Assembly (NCBI RefSeq): GCF_900105385.1
Contig: NZ_LT629772.1
Span: 1,984,001-2,048,000, forward strand
Reading direction: 5' to 3'
From: Microlunatus soli
GTDB lineage: Bacteria > Actinomycetota > Actinomycetes > Propionibacteriales > Propionibacteriaceae
DNA: 64,000 nucleotides
Of this stretch, positions 1 to 7,937 are shown in pieces (position 1 is the first letter of the stretch; every line of letters begins with the position of its first letter). The notes beneath the pieces were generated by a model. The model made no database searches and was not told the origin of the DNA. It was given only the letters and a program-made list of their open reading frames with translations. The position numbers were made by a program, and so were the translations under genes.

Positions 1-95
1 CGCTGGAGACCTGGCCGTCGTCGGTCGACATCACCGGACGCCCCTCTCGCAGCTTCGCCCAGTGGGCGATCGACCACGCCGACGACTACCGCTGA
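1..95 (+). CDS. C-terminal end of a probable NAD(P)-binding (NmrA/SDR-like) protein, partial
   Basis: Only the last 30 codons are in the window; the frame enters at base 3 and ends at the TGA at 93-95. The tail reads as a Ser-Phe-Ala-Gln-Trp-Ala segment followed by His-Ala-Asp-Asp-Tyr-Arg. This resembles the C-terminus of NmrA-like NAD(P)H-binding proteins, which often end with an S/T-F-A-x-W-A motif. Too little remains to name a substrate, and the family call is inference from that short motif. Confidence 0.4.
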   Translation, partial: LETWPSSVDITGRPSRSFAQWAIDHADDYR

Positions 96-102
96 CACCA
101 GA

Positions 103-210
103 GTCCTGAGCCCGTCGAAGGGTCCTGAGCCTGTCGAATGGTCCTGAGCTTGTCGAATGGTCCTGAGCTTGTCGAAGGACCGGCACACAACCCTTCGACA
201 GCCTCAGGGA
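103..210. repeat. Tandem array of CCTGAGC-TGTCGAA units with one inverted unit
   Basis: Four direct copies of a 17-19 base unit (GTCCTGAGCYTGTCGAA) follow one another at about 19-base intervals between 103 and 176, and an inverted copy lies at 191-209. The same unit occurs elsewhere in the window as simple inverted pairs. It lies between the ends of two convergent genes, so the outermost pair could form a bidirectional terminator hairpin. The tandem expansion is unique to this copy. Confidence 0.8.
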
Positions 211-223
211 TCTTCGGCCGGGA

Positions 224-751
224 TCAGTGCTGGTAGGTGCCGACGATGATCGCCCGGGCGGCGGTCTTGAAGGCCAGGTTGAAGCTCAGCACCGCGTTGG
301 ACGCGTCCTGCTCGATGCCCAGGCTGTCCTCGGTCACCGCGTGCACCACGTAGTAGTAGCGGTGCACCTGATCACCTTCCGGCGGTGCCGCTCCCATGTA
401 TTCGGGATAGCCGCCGTCGTTGCGCAGCATGAACGCCTTGCCCGGCAGGTCGGCGCCCTCGCCACCGGCTCCGGTCGCCAGCTCGGTGACCTCCACGGGG
501 AGATCGACCACCGCCCAATGCCAGAAGCCGCTGGGTGTCGGCGCATCGGGGTCGAAGCACGTGACCACGAAGCTCTTGGTCTCCGCGGGGAATCCGGACC
601 AGGACAGCTGCGGTGACGTATTGCCACCGGACATCACCTGGTCGCCCTTCAACGGGCGGCCGTGGGTGACGTCGGAGCTGGTCACCGCAAACGACGGCAC
701 CGCCGGCAACAGCTCGTACGGATCGGGTGCGACGGGACGCTCAAGACTCAT
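224..751 (-). CDS. YbhB/YbcL family Raf kinase inhibitor-like protein (PEBP fold)
   Basis: This 175-residue protein belongs to the bacterial phosphatidylethanolamine-binding protein family. The diagnostic block Asp-Pro-Asp-Ala-Pro-Thr-Pro followed by Phe-Trp-His-Trp lies near residues 67-80, and the second family block (Gly-Asp-Gln-Val-His-Arg-Tyr-Tyr-Tyr) lies further on. No signal peptide is visible, so it is probably cytoplasmic. The ATG is preceded on its strand by TACAGT and a six-base gap, which suggests a leaderless transcript. Its cellular role in bacteria is not established. The gene stands alone and diverges from typA across a long perfect hairpin. Confidence 0.9.
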   Translation of the reverse strand: MSLERPVAPDPYELLPAVPSFAVTSSDVTHGRPLKGDQVMSGGNTSPQLSWSGFPAETKSFVVTCFDPDAPTPSGFWHWAVVDLPVEVTELATGAGGEGADLPGKAFMLRNDGGYPEYMGAAPPEGDQVHRYYYVVHAVTEDSLGIEQDASNAVLSFNLAFKTAARAIIVGTYQH

Positions 752-780
752 GTTCGGACTGTATCCCGCCCCAACCCCAC

Positions 781-863
781 CCCGAACACCCGCCGACCCG
801 TCAGTTCCTCCCCGACTCGCCGGGCGTGTCGGGGAGGAACTGACGGGTCGGCGGGTGTTCGGG
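781..863. repeat. Perfect 36-bp inverted repeat (long hairpin) in the divergent PEBP/typA promoter region
   Basis: Arms at 781-816 and 828-863 are exactly complementary over 36 bases with an 11-base loop. A related hairpin with 29-bp arms lies at 42754-42816. The shared core is GACCCGTCAGTT-CTCCCCGAC plus its complement. Where the two copies differ in an arm, the opposite arm changes to keep pairing. This copy lies between two start codons, not gene ends, so it is not an ordinary terminator. A possible typA -10 (TAGACT, 882-887) follows it. Confidence 0.9.
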
Positions 864-940
864 GTCAGTGCTCGGCACCGGTAGACTGCTCGGGTTGCCC
901 GTGGGGCGACACCCCATCCACTGAAGGAAGAGACTTCCGC

Positions 941-2803
941 ATGCCCACTCGCTCAGACCTGCGCAACGTCGCAATCGTCGCGCACGTCGACCACGGCAAG
1001 ACCACCCTGGTCGACGCCATGTTGTGGCAATCCGGTGCATTCCGCAGTGGCCAGGACGTCGCCACCCGGGTGATGGACTCGATGGACCTGGAGCGGGAGA
1101 AGGGCATCACCATCCTGGCCAAGAACACCGCGGTCCGGCACCAGATGTCCAACGGTGACGAGGTGACGATCAACATCATCGACACCCCCGGTCACGCCGA
1201 CTTCGGCGGCGAGGTCGAACGCGGGTTGGAGATGGTCGACGGCGTCCTGCTGCTGGTGGACGCCTCCGAGGGCCCGCTGCCGCAGACCCGGTTCGTGTTG
1301 CGCAAGGCGCTGGCCAAGAAGCTGCCGATCGTGGTCGTGATCAACAAGGTCGATCGTCCGGATGCCCGGATCAGCGAGGTGATCGAGGAGACCAGCGAAC
1401 TGTTCCTGGACCTGGCCGATGACGCCGATCTGGACATCCTGGACTTCCCGGTCGTCTACGCCTCGGCCAAGGCCGGGCGGGCATCGGTGAACCAGCCGGA
1501 CGACGGTGGGATGCCGGACAGCGAGAACCTGCAGCCGCTGTTCGACGTGATCTTGGACAAGATCCCCGCCCCGACCTACATCGAGGGCGCCCCACTGCAG
1601 GCCCACGTCACCAACCTGGACTCCTCGCCGTACCTCGGCCGGCTGGCGCTCTGCCGGATCATCGCCGGTGAGCTGAAACGCAACCAGGCCGTCGCCTGGT
1701 GCAAGCGCGACGGCTCGATCAGCACCGTCAAGCTGTCGGAGATGCTGATCACCAAGAACCTCGATCGGGAGCCCGCCGAGACGGCCGGACCGGGCGACAT
1801 CGTCGCCATCGCAGGGATCGAGGACATCACCATCGGCGAGACGCTGGCCGATCCGGAGGATCCGCAGCCGCTGCCGTTGATCATGGTCGACGAGCCGAGC
1901 ATCTCGATGACCATCGGCATCAACACCGCCCCGCTGGCCGGCAAGTCCGGCAAGAACCTGACTGCCCGACTGGTCAAGGCGCGCCTGGACAGTGAACTGA
2001 TCGGCAACGTGTCGATCAAGGTCAACCCGACCGAACGCCCCGACACCTGGGAGGTCCAGGGCCGCGGTGAGCTGCAGTTGGCCATCCTGGTCGAGACGAT
2101 GCGCCGGGAGAGCTTCGAGCTGACCGTCGGCAAGCCGCAGGTGGTCACCAAGACCATCGACGGCAAGCTGCACGAGCCGGTCGAGCGGCTGACCATCGAC
2201 GTCCCCGACGATTTCGTCGGCGTCGTCACCCAGCTGCTCGGACTGCGCAAGGGCCGGTTGGAGCAGATGATCAACCACGGTTCGGGTTGGGTGCGGATGG
2301 AGTACCTGGTGCCGGCCCGCGGACTGATCGGTTTCCGGACCGAGTTCCTCACCGAGACCCGCGGCACCGGCCTGATGCACCACGTGTTCGAGCGCGATGA
2401 GCCGTGGGCCGGCGACTTCCGGACCCGGCCGACCGGGTCACTGGTCGCCGACCGGGCCGGCCAGGTGACCGGCTATGCCTCGTTCAACCTGCAGGAACGC
2501 GGCACCCTGTTCGTCGGGCCGGGCACCGACGTCTACGAAGGCATGATCATCGGCGAGAACCCGCGCGCCGAGGACATGGACGTCAACATCACCAAGGAGA
2601 AGAAGCTCACCAACGTGCGCTCCTCCACCGGTGAGGAGCTGGAGCGGCTGGTGCCGCCGAAGCTGATGAACATGGAGCAGGCGCTGGAGTTCTGCCGGGA
2701 GGACGAGTGCATCGAGGTCACCCCCGATGCCGTCCGGATCCGCAAGGTGATCCTGAACGCCGGCGAACGCGCCCGGTCCCGTACCCGGATCGCCAAGCGC
2801 TGA
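941..2803 (+). CDS. typA: Translational GTPase TypA/BipA
   Basis: A 620-residue ribosome-associated GTPase of the EF-G-like superfamily, involved in ribosome assembly and stress adaptation. G1 is Ala-His-Val-Asp-His-Gly-Lys-Thr-Thr near residue 14, followed by the switch-I block Arg-Glu-Lys-Gly-Ile-Thr-Ile, G3 Asp-Thr-Pro-Gly-His and G4 Asn-Lys-Val-Asp. The TypA C-terminal domain is intact and ends in a basic tail. The start at 941 was chosen because it gives the family N-terminus (Met-Pro-Thr-Arg-Ser-Asp-Leu-Arg-Asn) and has a GAAGGAAGAGA ribosome site just upstream; the frame stays open further upstream but without family similarity. Single gene. Confidence 0.97.
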   Translation: MPTRSDLRNVAIVAHVDHGKTTLVDAMLWQSGAFRSGQDVATRVMDSMDLEREKGITILAKNTAVRHQMSNGDEVTINIIDTPGHADFGGEVERGLEMVDGVLLLVDASEGPLPQTRFVLRKALAKKLPIVVVINKVDRPDARISEVIEETSELFLDLADDADLDILDFPVVYASAKAGRASVNQPDDGGMPDSENLQPLFDVILDKIPAPTYIEGAPLQAHVTNLDSSPYLGRLALCRIIAGELKRNQAVAWCKRDGSISTVKLSEMLITKNLDREPAETAGPGDIVAIAGIEDITIGETLADPEDPQPLPLIMVDEPSISMTIGINTAPLAGKSGKNLTARLVKARLDSELIGNVSIKVNPTERPDTWEVQGRGELQLAILVETMRRESFELTVGKPQVVTKTIDGKLHEPVERLTIDVPDDFVGVVTQLLGLRKGRLEQMINHGSGWVRMEYLVPARGLIGFRTEFLTETRGTGLMHHVFERDEPWAGDFRTRPTGSLVADRAGQVTGYASFNLQERGTLFVGPGTDVYEGMIIGENPRAEDMDVNITKEKKLTNVRSSTGEELERLVPPKLMNMEQALEFCREDECIEVTPDAVRIRKVILNAGERARSRTRIAKR

Positions 2804-2920
2804 CCCGTCGCAACCACCGAAGGGGTCGGACCGTCGTCGGTCATCGCCCAACCACGACCTGACAACTCCGGGGCGCGACATCTGGAGCACCAGGCGTCAC
2901 AGGGGTCTCGTGGCGATCGG

Positions 2921-2942
2921 TAGGTCACAGCACCGTGACCTA
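2921..2942. promoter_or_regulatory. 8-bp dyad (TAGGTCAC / GTGACCTA) upstream of the L,D-transpeptidase
   Basis: TAGGTCAC at 2921-2928 is repeated inverted as GTGACCTA at 2935-2942 with a six-base spacer, about 150 bases upstream of the transpeptidase start. The size suits a dimeric regulator site or a small hairpin. No regulator is adjacent, so the role is open. Confidence 0.4.
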
Positions 2943-3092
2943 ATCGTTGCCGTGCCGAGTCGCATTCGGACCCGCATTCGGGAGAGAGTTAGCATCGCCG
3001 ATCGGATTCTGGCCGGCCCTGCGCACCTTCCCCCCTGGCGCTGGTTAGATACGTTCAGCATTCGTTTGAACCTATGAGGGGGGATACCACCG

Positions 3093-3959
3093 ATGACTCG
3101 GTTGGCACCTGACACGTCGCAGGACGACGTTTCGATCGACGCCGATGGCGTCACCGTCGCGCACGACTCGACCCGGGCCCGGACCCGCAGCCCGCTGCGG
3201 ACCGCTGGTCGGATCCTGGTCGGCGGCATGGTGGCGATCATGATGGCGCTCGGTCTGCTGGCCGCTACGGACGCTCCGGCGGCCCAGGCGAAGAGCACCT
3301 ACATCACCACCAAGTACCAGGCTCCGCGCTACGGCCAGACCAACACCGCCGTCCGTAACCTGCAGCTCCGCCTCGCCGACGTCGACATGCTGAAGAGCAA
3401 GTACGTGACCTCCTACTTCGGTGACATCACCCAGGGGGCGGTGAAGGACTTCCGCGCATCGGTCGGATTGAAGCGCGGCAAGGGCAAGGTCACCAAGAAG
3501 ATGTGGAAGAAGCTGGTCAAGAAGTCGGGCAAGGTCAAGGCCTCCGGCGGCTCCAAGGGCTCCAGCGGCAACTCGGCCAGCGGGATCGACAAGCGCTGCA
3601 AGGTGAGCGGTCGTGTCCTCTGCATCGACAAGACCCAGCGCAAGGTCCGGTACATGGTCAGCGGCAAGGTCATCAAGACCATGGACGCGCGGTTCGGCTG
3701 TTCCAACTCCCCGACCCGTGAGGGCAACTGGAAGATCTTCCGCAAGGTCCGCCACGACGTGTCCTACCAGTACAACTCCCCGATGCCGTTCTCGATGTAC
3801 TTCAGCGGAGGCGAGGCTGTGCACTACTCCTCCGACTTCGCCGCTCGCGGCTACAACGGCTGCAGCCACGGCTGCGTCAACATCCGCGACAAGAAGACCT
3901 TGAAGTACGTCTACAACCGGATCCGCGTCGGCGACCGGGCGGTCGTCTACTGGAGCTGA
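3093..3959 (+). CDS. Secreted L,D-transpeptidase with peptidoglycan-binding-like domain
   Basis: This 288-residue protein should make 3-3 (L,D) cross-links in peptidoglycan outside the cell. A hydrophobic segment near residues 36-62 ends in an Ala-Gln-Ala-type cleavage site after an unusually long acidic N-terminus, so it is exported or membrane-anchored. A PG_binding_1-like helical repeat (Tyr-Gly-Gln-Thr-Asn-Thr-Ala-Val-Arg-Asn-Leu-Gln) follows near residues 78-135, then a Ser/Gly/Lys linker and a YkuD domain with Ser-His-Gly-Cys-Val-Asn; the nucleophile is Cys261. A strong GAGGGGGGAT ribosome site precedes the ATG. Single gene with a palindromic repeat at its 3' end. Confidence 0.93.
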   Translation: MTRLAPDTSQDDVSIDADGVTVAHDSTRARTRSPLRTAGRILVGGMVAIMMALGLLAATDAPAAQAKSTYITTKYQAPRYGQTNTAVRNLQLRLADVDMLKSKYVTSYFGDITQGAVKDFRASVGLKRGKGKVTKKMWKKLVKKSGKVKASGGSKGSSGNSASGIDKRCKVSGRVLCIDKTQRKVRYMVSGKVIKTMDARFGCSNSPTREGNWKIFRKVRHDVSYQYNSPMPFSMYFSGGEAVHYSSDFAARGYNGCSHGCVNIRDKKTLKYVYNRIRVGDRAVVYWS

Positions 3960-3976
3960 TCCAACAGCCGGCCGAT

Positions 3977-4047
3977 AGGGCCCTGAGCTCGTCGAAGGGC
4001 TGGTACTCAATAGCTGAGGACCAGCCCTTCGACAGGCTCAGGGCCCT
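3977..4047. repeat. Inverted pair of the CCTGAGC-TGTCGAAGG repeat at a convergent gene end
   Basis: The left arm (AGGGCCCTGAGCTCGTCGAA, from 3977) and right arm (ending CAGGGCCCT near 4046) are near-perfect complements around a loop of about 20 bases. It lies between the stops of the transpeptidase and of the HbhA-like gene and probably acts as a bidirectional terminator. It is one of four such copies in the window. Confidence 0.85.
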
Positions 4048-4064
4048 TGTGGGCCCCGGCGCAG

Positions 4065-4394
4065 TCAGTTCTTCTTCTGCTGGGCGACGAAGCGTTCGGC
4101 CCACGGTGGGATCGGCATGTTGCCGACGGCTTCCTTGCCCCGATCGGCCAACTCGTCGTAGCGGGTCTCGGCCGCGGTCAGGTAACTGCCTGCCTGACCG
4201 GGCAGGGAGAACAGCCGCTGGACGGTCTGCTGCGGCAGCGTCGGGACCTTCTCCTTCAGTTCGGTCCACCGACGCGCGGTCTCGGTGCGGTTCTCCGCGA
4301 TCCGGACCCGGACCGTGCTGGCGATCAGGTCGGTGAGGCCGGCGGCTGCGTACAACGGTCGCAGACTCCGCTCGGACATGCTCGGTGCGGGCAT
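4065..4394 (-). CDS. Short heparin-binding hemagglutinin (HbhA)-like protein
   Basis: A 109-residue, helix-rich protein. The order of motifs (Ala-Ala-Gly-Leu-Thr-Asp-Leu, Thr-Val-Arg-Val-Arg-Ile, then Tyr-Leu-Thr-Ala-Ala-Glu-Thr-Arg-Tyr-Asp-Glu-Leu and Asp-Arg-Gly-Lys-Glu) matches the N-terminal coiled-coil part of mycobacterial HbhA. It is about half the length of HbhA and lacks the long lysine-rich C-terminal tail that binds heparin, having only Gln-Gln-Lys-Lys-Asn. It follows the XRE regulator gene by six bases, the same order as Rv0474-hbhA in Mycobacterium. It has no signal peptide. Adhesin function is doubtful; a cell-envelope or cytoskeletal role is possible. Confidence 0.75.
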   Translation of the reverse strand: MPAPSMSERSLRPLYAAAGLTDLIASTVRVRIAENRTETARRWTELKEKVPTLPQQTVQRLFSLPGQAGSYLTAAETRYDELADRGKEAVGNMPIPPWAERFVAQQKKN

Positions 4395-4400
4395 CGTGAT

Positions 4401-4799
4401 CTACTCCTTCGTTGCTGTTGGGGTGGCTTCGGTCGCTGCGGCGTTCTCCGCCACGAACGAGGTATAGACGTCGATCAACACCCGCTTCTGCCGTTCGTTG
4501 ATCGCGTTGTCGGCGAGCACGGCCACCTCGACCGAGGTCGACTCGTGCTCCTCCGGATCGAGAATTCCGGCCCGGACGTACAGTTGCGCGGCCGAGATCC
4601 GCAGCGCCCGGGAGAGCTGCTGCAGCACCTCCGCCGACGGCTTCCGCAGACCGCGCTCGATCTGGGACAGATAGGGGTTGGAGACGCCCGCCTGATCGGC
4701 GAGCTGGCGCAGCGTCAGCCGGGCCGCCCGTCGTTGCGAGGCGATGAATTCACCCAGCGAACCGAACTGGTCCAGGCTGGGGGTCTTGATCCGTGCCAT
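4401..4799 (-). CDS. XRE-family helix-turn-helix regulator (Rv0474-like)
   Basis: A 132-residue DNA-binding protein. The HTH lies at about residues 23-50 (Leu-Arg-Gln-Leu-Ala-Asp-Gln-Ala-Gly-Val-Ser, then Pro-Tyr-Leu-Ser-Gln-Ile-Glu-Arg-Gly), followed by a short C-terminal helical region. It is the first gene of a two-gene operon with the HbhA-like gene. A perfect 18-bp palindrome lies 10 bases upstream of the ATG and is the obvious candidate autoregulatory operator. Synteny with the mycobacterial regulator upstream of hbhA supports the assignment. Confidence 0.9.
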   Translation of the reverse strand: MARIKTPSLDQFGSLGEFIASQRRAARLTLRQLADQAGVSNPYLSQIERGLRKPSAEVLQQLSRALRISAAQLYVRAGILDPEEHESTSVEVAVLADNAINERQKRVLIDVYTSFVAENAAATEATPTATKE

Positions 4800-4809
4800 G
4801 CATCCATCG

Positions 4810-4827
4810 TGCTTGCAATTGCAAGCA
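4810..4827. promoter_or_regulatory. Perfect 18-bp palindrome, probable XRE operator
   Basis: TGCTTGCAATTGCAAGCA is fully self-complementary and sits just upstream of the XRE regulator start, in the divergent region shared with the APC permease. A further half-like CAAGCAG follows at 4831-4838. Position and symmetry fit autoregulation by the XRE protein; control of the permease is possible. Confidence 0.65.
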
Positions 4828-4982
4828 GAATCAAGCAGACAGCTAGCACCCGCCCCTCATTCTTCCCTGACCGCCCGGGCACACCCTGCCCTTGTGCCCG
4901 GCGGCGTCCTGCGTCAGAGTGAGGCGCACCTGCAAGCAGTCCGACGTGACGATCATCGTAGATCCCGGCAACAGGAGCGCAC

Positions 4983-6428
4983 GTGGCAGATAGCCAGACC
5001 ATCACGACGTCCGATGATGCCGACCGGCCCGAGCTCAAACGTGTCCTCGGGCCGAAGTTGTTGCTGCTGTTCATCGTCGGCGACATCCTCGGGACCGGCA
5101 TCTACGCCGTCACCGGAGACGTCGCCGCCGAGGTCGGCGGTGCGGTGTGGGCACCGTTCCTGGTCGCCTTCGCCGTCGCGATGCTGACCGCGTTCTCCTA
5201 CCTGGAGCTGGTCACCAAGTATCCCCAGGCCGCCGGCGCAGCGCTCTACACGCACAAGGCGTTCGGCGTGCATTTCCTGACCTTCCTGGTCTGCTTCACG
5301 GTGATGTGTTCGGGGATCACCTCGGCCTCGACGGCGTCCCGGGCCTTTGCGGCCAACTTCGGCGCCATGATCAACGTGGTACGCGGCTGGATCGGAATGC
5401 CCGAGCTGGAAGTCAGCGACGGGGTGGTCACCTTCATGGCCCTGGCGTTCATCGCGCTGGTCCTGCTGATCAATCTGCGCGGCGTCGCGGAGAGCGTGTA
5501 CGCCAACATCGTGCTGACCTGCGTCGAGTTGTCCGGCCTGCTGATCGTGATCTTCGTGGGCTTCTTCGCCTTCACCCAGGGCAAGGCGGACTTCTCCCGG
5601 GTGATCATGTTCGACACCGGCGAGGACAAGAGCGTCTTCCTGGCGATCACCGCGGGCACCTCACTGGCTTTCTTTGCGATGGTCGGCTTCGAGGATTCGG
5701 TGAACATGGCCGAGGAGACCAAGAATCCCGAACGGGTCTTCCCCAAGATCATGTTGACCGGCCTCGGGATCACCGGCGTGATCTACATCCTGGTCTCGAT
5801 CTCCGCCGTCGCGATCGTCCCGCCGGGCAAGCTGGGCGAAGGTGACGCGCCGCTGCTCAACGTGGTCACCGCCGGCGCTCCGGGGCTGCCGGTCGATCAG
5901 ATCTTCCCGTTGATCAGCATGTTCGCGGTCGCCAACTCGGCCTTGATCAATATGATGATGGCATCCCGGCTGCTGTACGGGATGGCGCACCAGAAGGTGC
6001 TGCCGCCGGTGTTGGGCAAGGTGCTGCCCGGCCGCCGGACGCCGTGGGTGGCGATCTTGTTCACGACGGCGTTGGCGATGGGGCTGATCACCTTCGTCGG
6101 CGAGATCAGCAATCTCGGTGGGACGACTGCACTGCTGCTGCTTGGCGTGTTCACGATCGCCAACATCTGCTGTCTGGTGCTCCGTCGGGATCCCAAGCCC
6201 CACAAGCATTTCCGGGCACCCACGGTGATCCCGATCATCGGCGCGCTGTGCTGTGCCTATCTGGTCGGGCCGTGGACCGGCCGGGACGTGGAGCAGTATC
6301 AGATCGCCGGCGTGCTGCTGGCGGTCGGCGTCGTGCTGTGGGCCCTCACCTGGTTCCTGAACCGAGCCCTCTACGCCCGCAAGACCTACCTCAAGGATCC
6401 GGAGGATCTCGAAGGGCCTCCCGCCTGA
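4983..6428 (+). CDS. APC-family amino acid permease
   Basis: A 481-residue integral membrane transporter with about 12 hydrophobic segments. The first helix has the APC-family Gly-Thr-Gly-Ile-Tyr motif near residue 38, the consensus substrate-binding kink. A later segment has Phe-Glu-Asp-Ser-Val-Asn-Met-Ala-Glu-Glu followed by Asn-Pro-Glu-Arg, typical of APC helix 6 and the loop after it. It starts with GTG after an ACAGGAGCG ribosome site. The last 37 bases overlap, tail to tail, the monooxygenase on the other strand. Substrate cannot be read from sequence. Confidence 0.9.
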   Translation: MADSQTITTSDDADRPELKRVLGPKLLLLFIVGDILGTGIYAVTGDVAAEVGGAVWAPFLVAFAVAMLTAFSYLELVTKYPQAAGAALYTHKAFGVHFLTFLVCFTVMCSGITSASTASRAFAANFGAMINVVRGWIGMPELEVSDGVVTFMALAFIALVLLINLRGVAESVYANIVLTCVELSGLLIVIFVGFFAFTQGKADFSRVIMFDTGEDKSVFLAITAGTSLAFFAMVGFEDSVNMAEETKNPERVFPKIMLTGLGITGVIYILVSISAVAIVPPGKLGEGDAPLLNVVTAGAPGLPVDQIFPLISMFAVANSALINMMMASRLLYGMAHQKVLPPVLGKVLPGRRTPWVAILFTTALAMGLITFVGEISNLGGTTALLLLGVFTIANICCLVLRRDPKPHKHFRAPTVIPIIGALCCAYLVGPWTGRDVEQYQIAGVLLAVGVVLWALTWFLNRALYARKTYLKDPEDLEGPPA

Positions 6429-7792
6429 CCCGAGCCGTGCTGGCTCGAGCGGCCCTGACCAGATCCGACCACCGCCGACGGTGGCTGGGACAGATCGGCG
6501 GGCGGGCTCTGCAGCAACCGCTGGATCGGCTTCAATGCGGTGCCGACGTCAACGAACCGGGTGCCGAGATCGCGGGCGGCTGCGATCACCCGGCTGCTGT
6601 TGAACATCATCCTGGCCAATTGCCGGGAGGTCTTCTGGGCAGCCTCCACCCGAGGACGTTGCACCCGCTCATAGTCGGCCAACGCCGCCGCGACCGTCGA
6701 CCGCTCGGCCCGCTGCAACGCCGCTGCGAGGACACCGGCGGACTCCATCGCCATCCCCGCGCCGATACCGGCCGTCGGCATGAAACCGGCGGCGGCGTCG
6801 CCGAGCAGCGCCAGCCGGTTCCGCGTCCAACTCGGCGACCGGACGTCGTTCATCGCCCAACGGTAGGCGTCGGGAGTCTGCTCGACCGCAGTCAGCGCCC
6901 GCTCGGTCCGCGGGCTGACCTCGCGCAACCGTCGCCGGACCGAGTCGACGAACGCTTGCCGGCCGAGGTCGAGTTCGCGGTCCGGACCGCCGAGAAACAC
7001 CCCGATCCGATCCAGCACCGGATAGCTGCCGAGGAAGAAACCCGTGCCCCACACCTCCTCGCCGAGGTCGGCGTCGGCGTCGGATTCGATCCACACGACC
7101 CATCCGGACCAGTCGGTCTCCGCACGGTCCAACGGTTGGCTGCCGACGACCAGGCCTCGCCCCTGCGAACCCATCCCGTCGGCCAGGATCAGCACGTCGA
7201 ACGCGTACTCCCGCGGTGCGGCCGATTGCTGCCCAGAAATCGTCTCCCGCCATGCAGCCGGCGCCTGCCGAGAAGCCGCCGGCGCCGGGCGGCGGCGCTC
7301 CCGGCCGCCGCGCCAGGGCTCACCGAAACCGACCATGATCGGAGCGTCCGGCACGTCCTCGTCCCGGGTCGCGTGGATCGTCGTCCGGTGGGCGACTGGG
7401 CAGCCGTCGGTGCTGAGGGCGTCGATCAGGGACGCCCGGTCGATGCCGCGGTAGTCGCCGTACTGGTCCAGGACCGTGCCGATCGGGTCCAGTCTGGTCC
7501 GCCGGCCGTGCCGGTCTCGTAGCCCGTAGCGTTGCACCGGTGTGCTCGCCGTGCAATAGCGCTCGTGCACTCCCAGCCGGTCCAGCACCGGATCGACCAT
7601 CGGCATCAGGGCGAGCATGTAGCCGGGGTCGGCGTCCGGTGCCGCGCGGTCGATCAGGACCGGGTGCCGGTGCTGTCTGCGGAGCAGTTGGGCGACGGTG
7701 ATCCCGCCGATCCCGGCGCCGACGACCAAGATGCGCAGATCGTCGGACGACGCCTGCCGATATTGCTCCTCGACGCTCATCTCTGTCAGCAT
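6386..7792 (-). CDS. FAD-dependent monooxygenase (PHBH-fold)
   Basis: A 468-residue flavoprotein of the aromatic hydroxylase/squalene-epoxidase type. The N-terminal Rossmann motif Val-Gly-Ala-Gly-Ile-Gly-Gly binds FAD, Asp-Gly-Met-Gly-Ser lies in the middle, and Leu-Leu-Gly-Asp-Ala-Ala-Ala-Gly-Phe-Met-Pro near residue 328 is the family GD motif. Residues of about 155-185 form an Arg/Ala-rich insert of low complexity. The ATG at 7792 follows a GGAGGT site by nine bases, so it is preferred to nearby alternatives. A TetR regulator diverges from it, suggesting local control by a small molecule. Confidence 0.9.
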   Translation of the reverse strand: MLTEMSVEEQYRQASSDDLRILVVGAGIGGITVAQLLRRQHRHPVLIDRAAPDADPGYMLALMPMVDPVLDRLGVHERYCTASTPVQRYGLRDRHGRRTRLDPIGTVLDQYGDYRGIDRASLIDALSTDGCPVAHRTTIHATRDEDVPDAPIMVGFGEPWRGGRERRRPAPAASRQAPAAWRETISGQQSAAPREYAFDVLILADGMGSQGRGLVVGSQPLDRAETDWSGWVVWIESDADADLGEEVWGTGFFLGSYPVLDRIGVFLGGPDRELDLGRQAFVDSVRRRLREVSPRTERALTAVEQTPDAYRWAMNDVRSPSWTRNRLALLGDAAAGFMPTAGIGAGMAMESAGVLAAALQRAERSTVAAALADYERVQRPRVEAAQKTSRQLARMMFNSSRVIAAARDLGTRFVDVGTALKPIQRLLQSPPADLSQPPSAVVGSGQGRSSQHGSGQAGGPSRSSGSLR

Positions 7793-7858
7793 CCGCAAGC
7801 CACCTCCAGGTGTCTTCTCGGCCGAGTTTCGGTCTTTCCGATCAGACTAGCACCTGTT

Positions 7859-7874
7859 TGGACCAGCCGGTCCA
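7859..7874. promoter_or_regulatory. Dyad TGGACC-4-GGTCCA, candidate TetR operator
   Basis: Perfect six-base arms with a four-base spacer lie between the divergent monooxygenase and TetR genes, about 65 bases from each start. The layout is typical of a TetR regulator that controls itself and its neighbour. The short arm length keeps this tentative. Confidence 0.5.
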
Positions 7875-7937
7875 CAGCGGGTTGAATGATCAGCCCCGAG
7901 GAATCGCGGATGCTGAGCCTGGACTACTGTCTCCTGC

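Noticed and set aside
103-176. Short tandem repeats that might suggest a CRISPR array
   Set aside because: Units follow each other with a spacing of only about 19 bases and no unique spacers; no cas genes occur nearby.
2804-3092. Possible c-di-AMP (ydaO-type) riboswitch before the L,D-transpeptidase
   Set aside because: Such switches often precede wall enzymes in Actinobacteria, but I could not find the conserved core segments; only a simple 8-bp dyad is visible.
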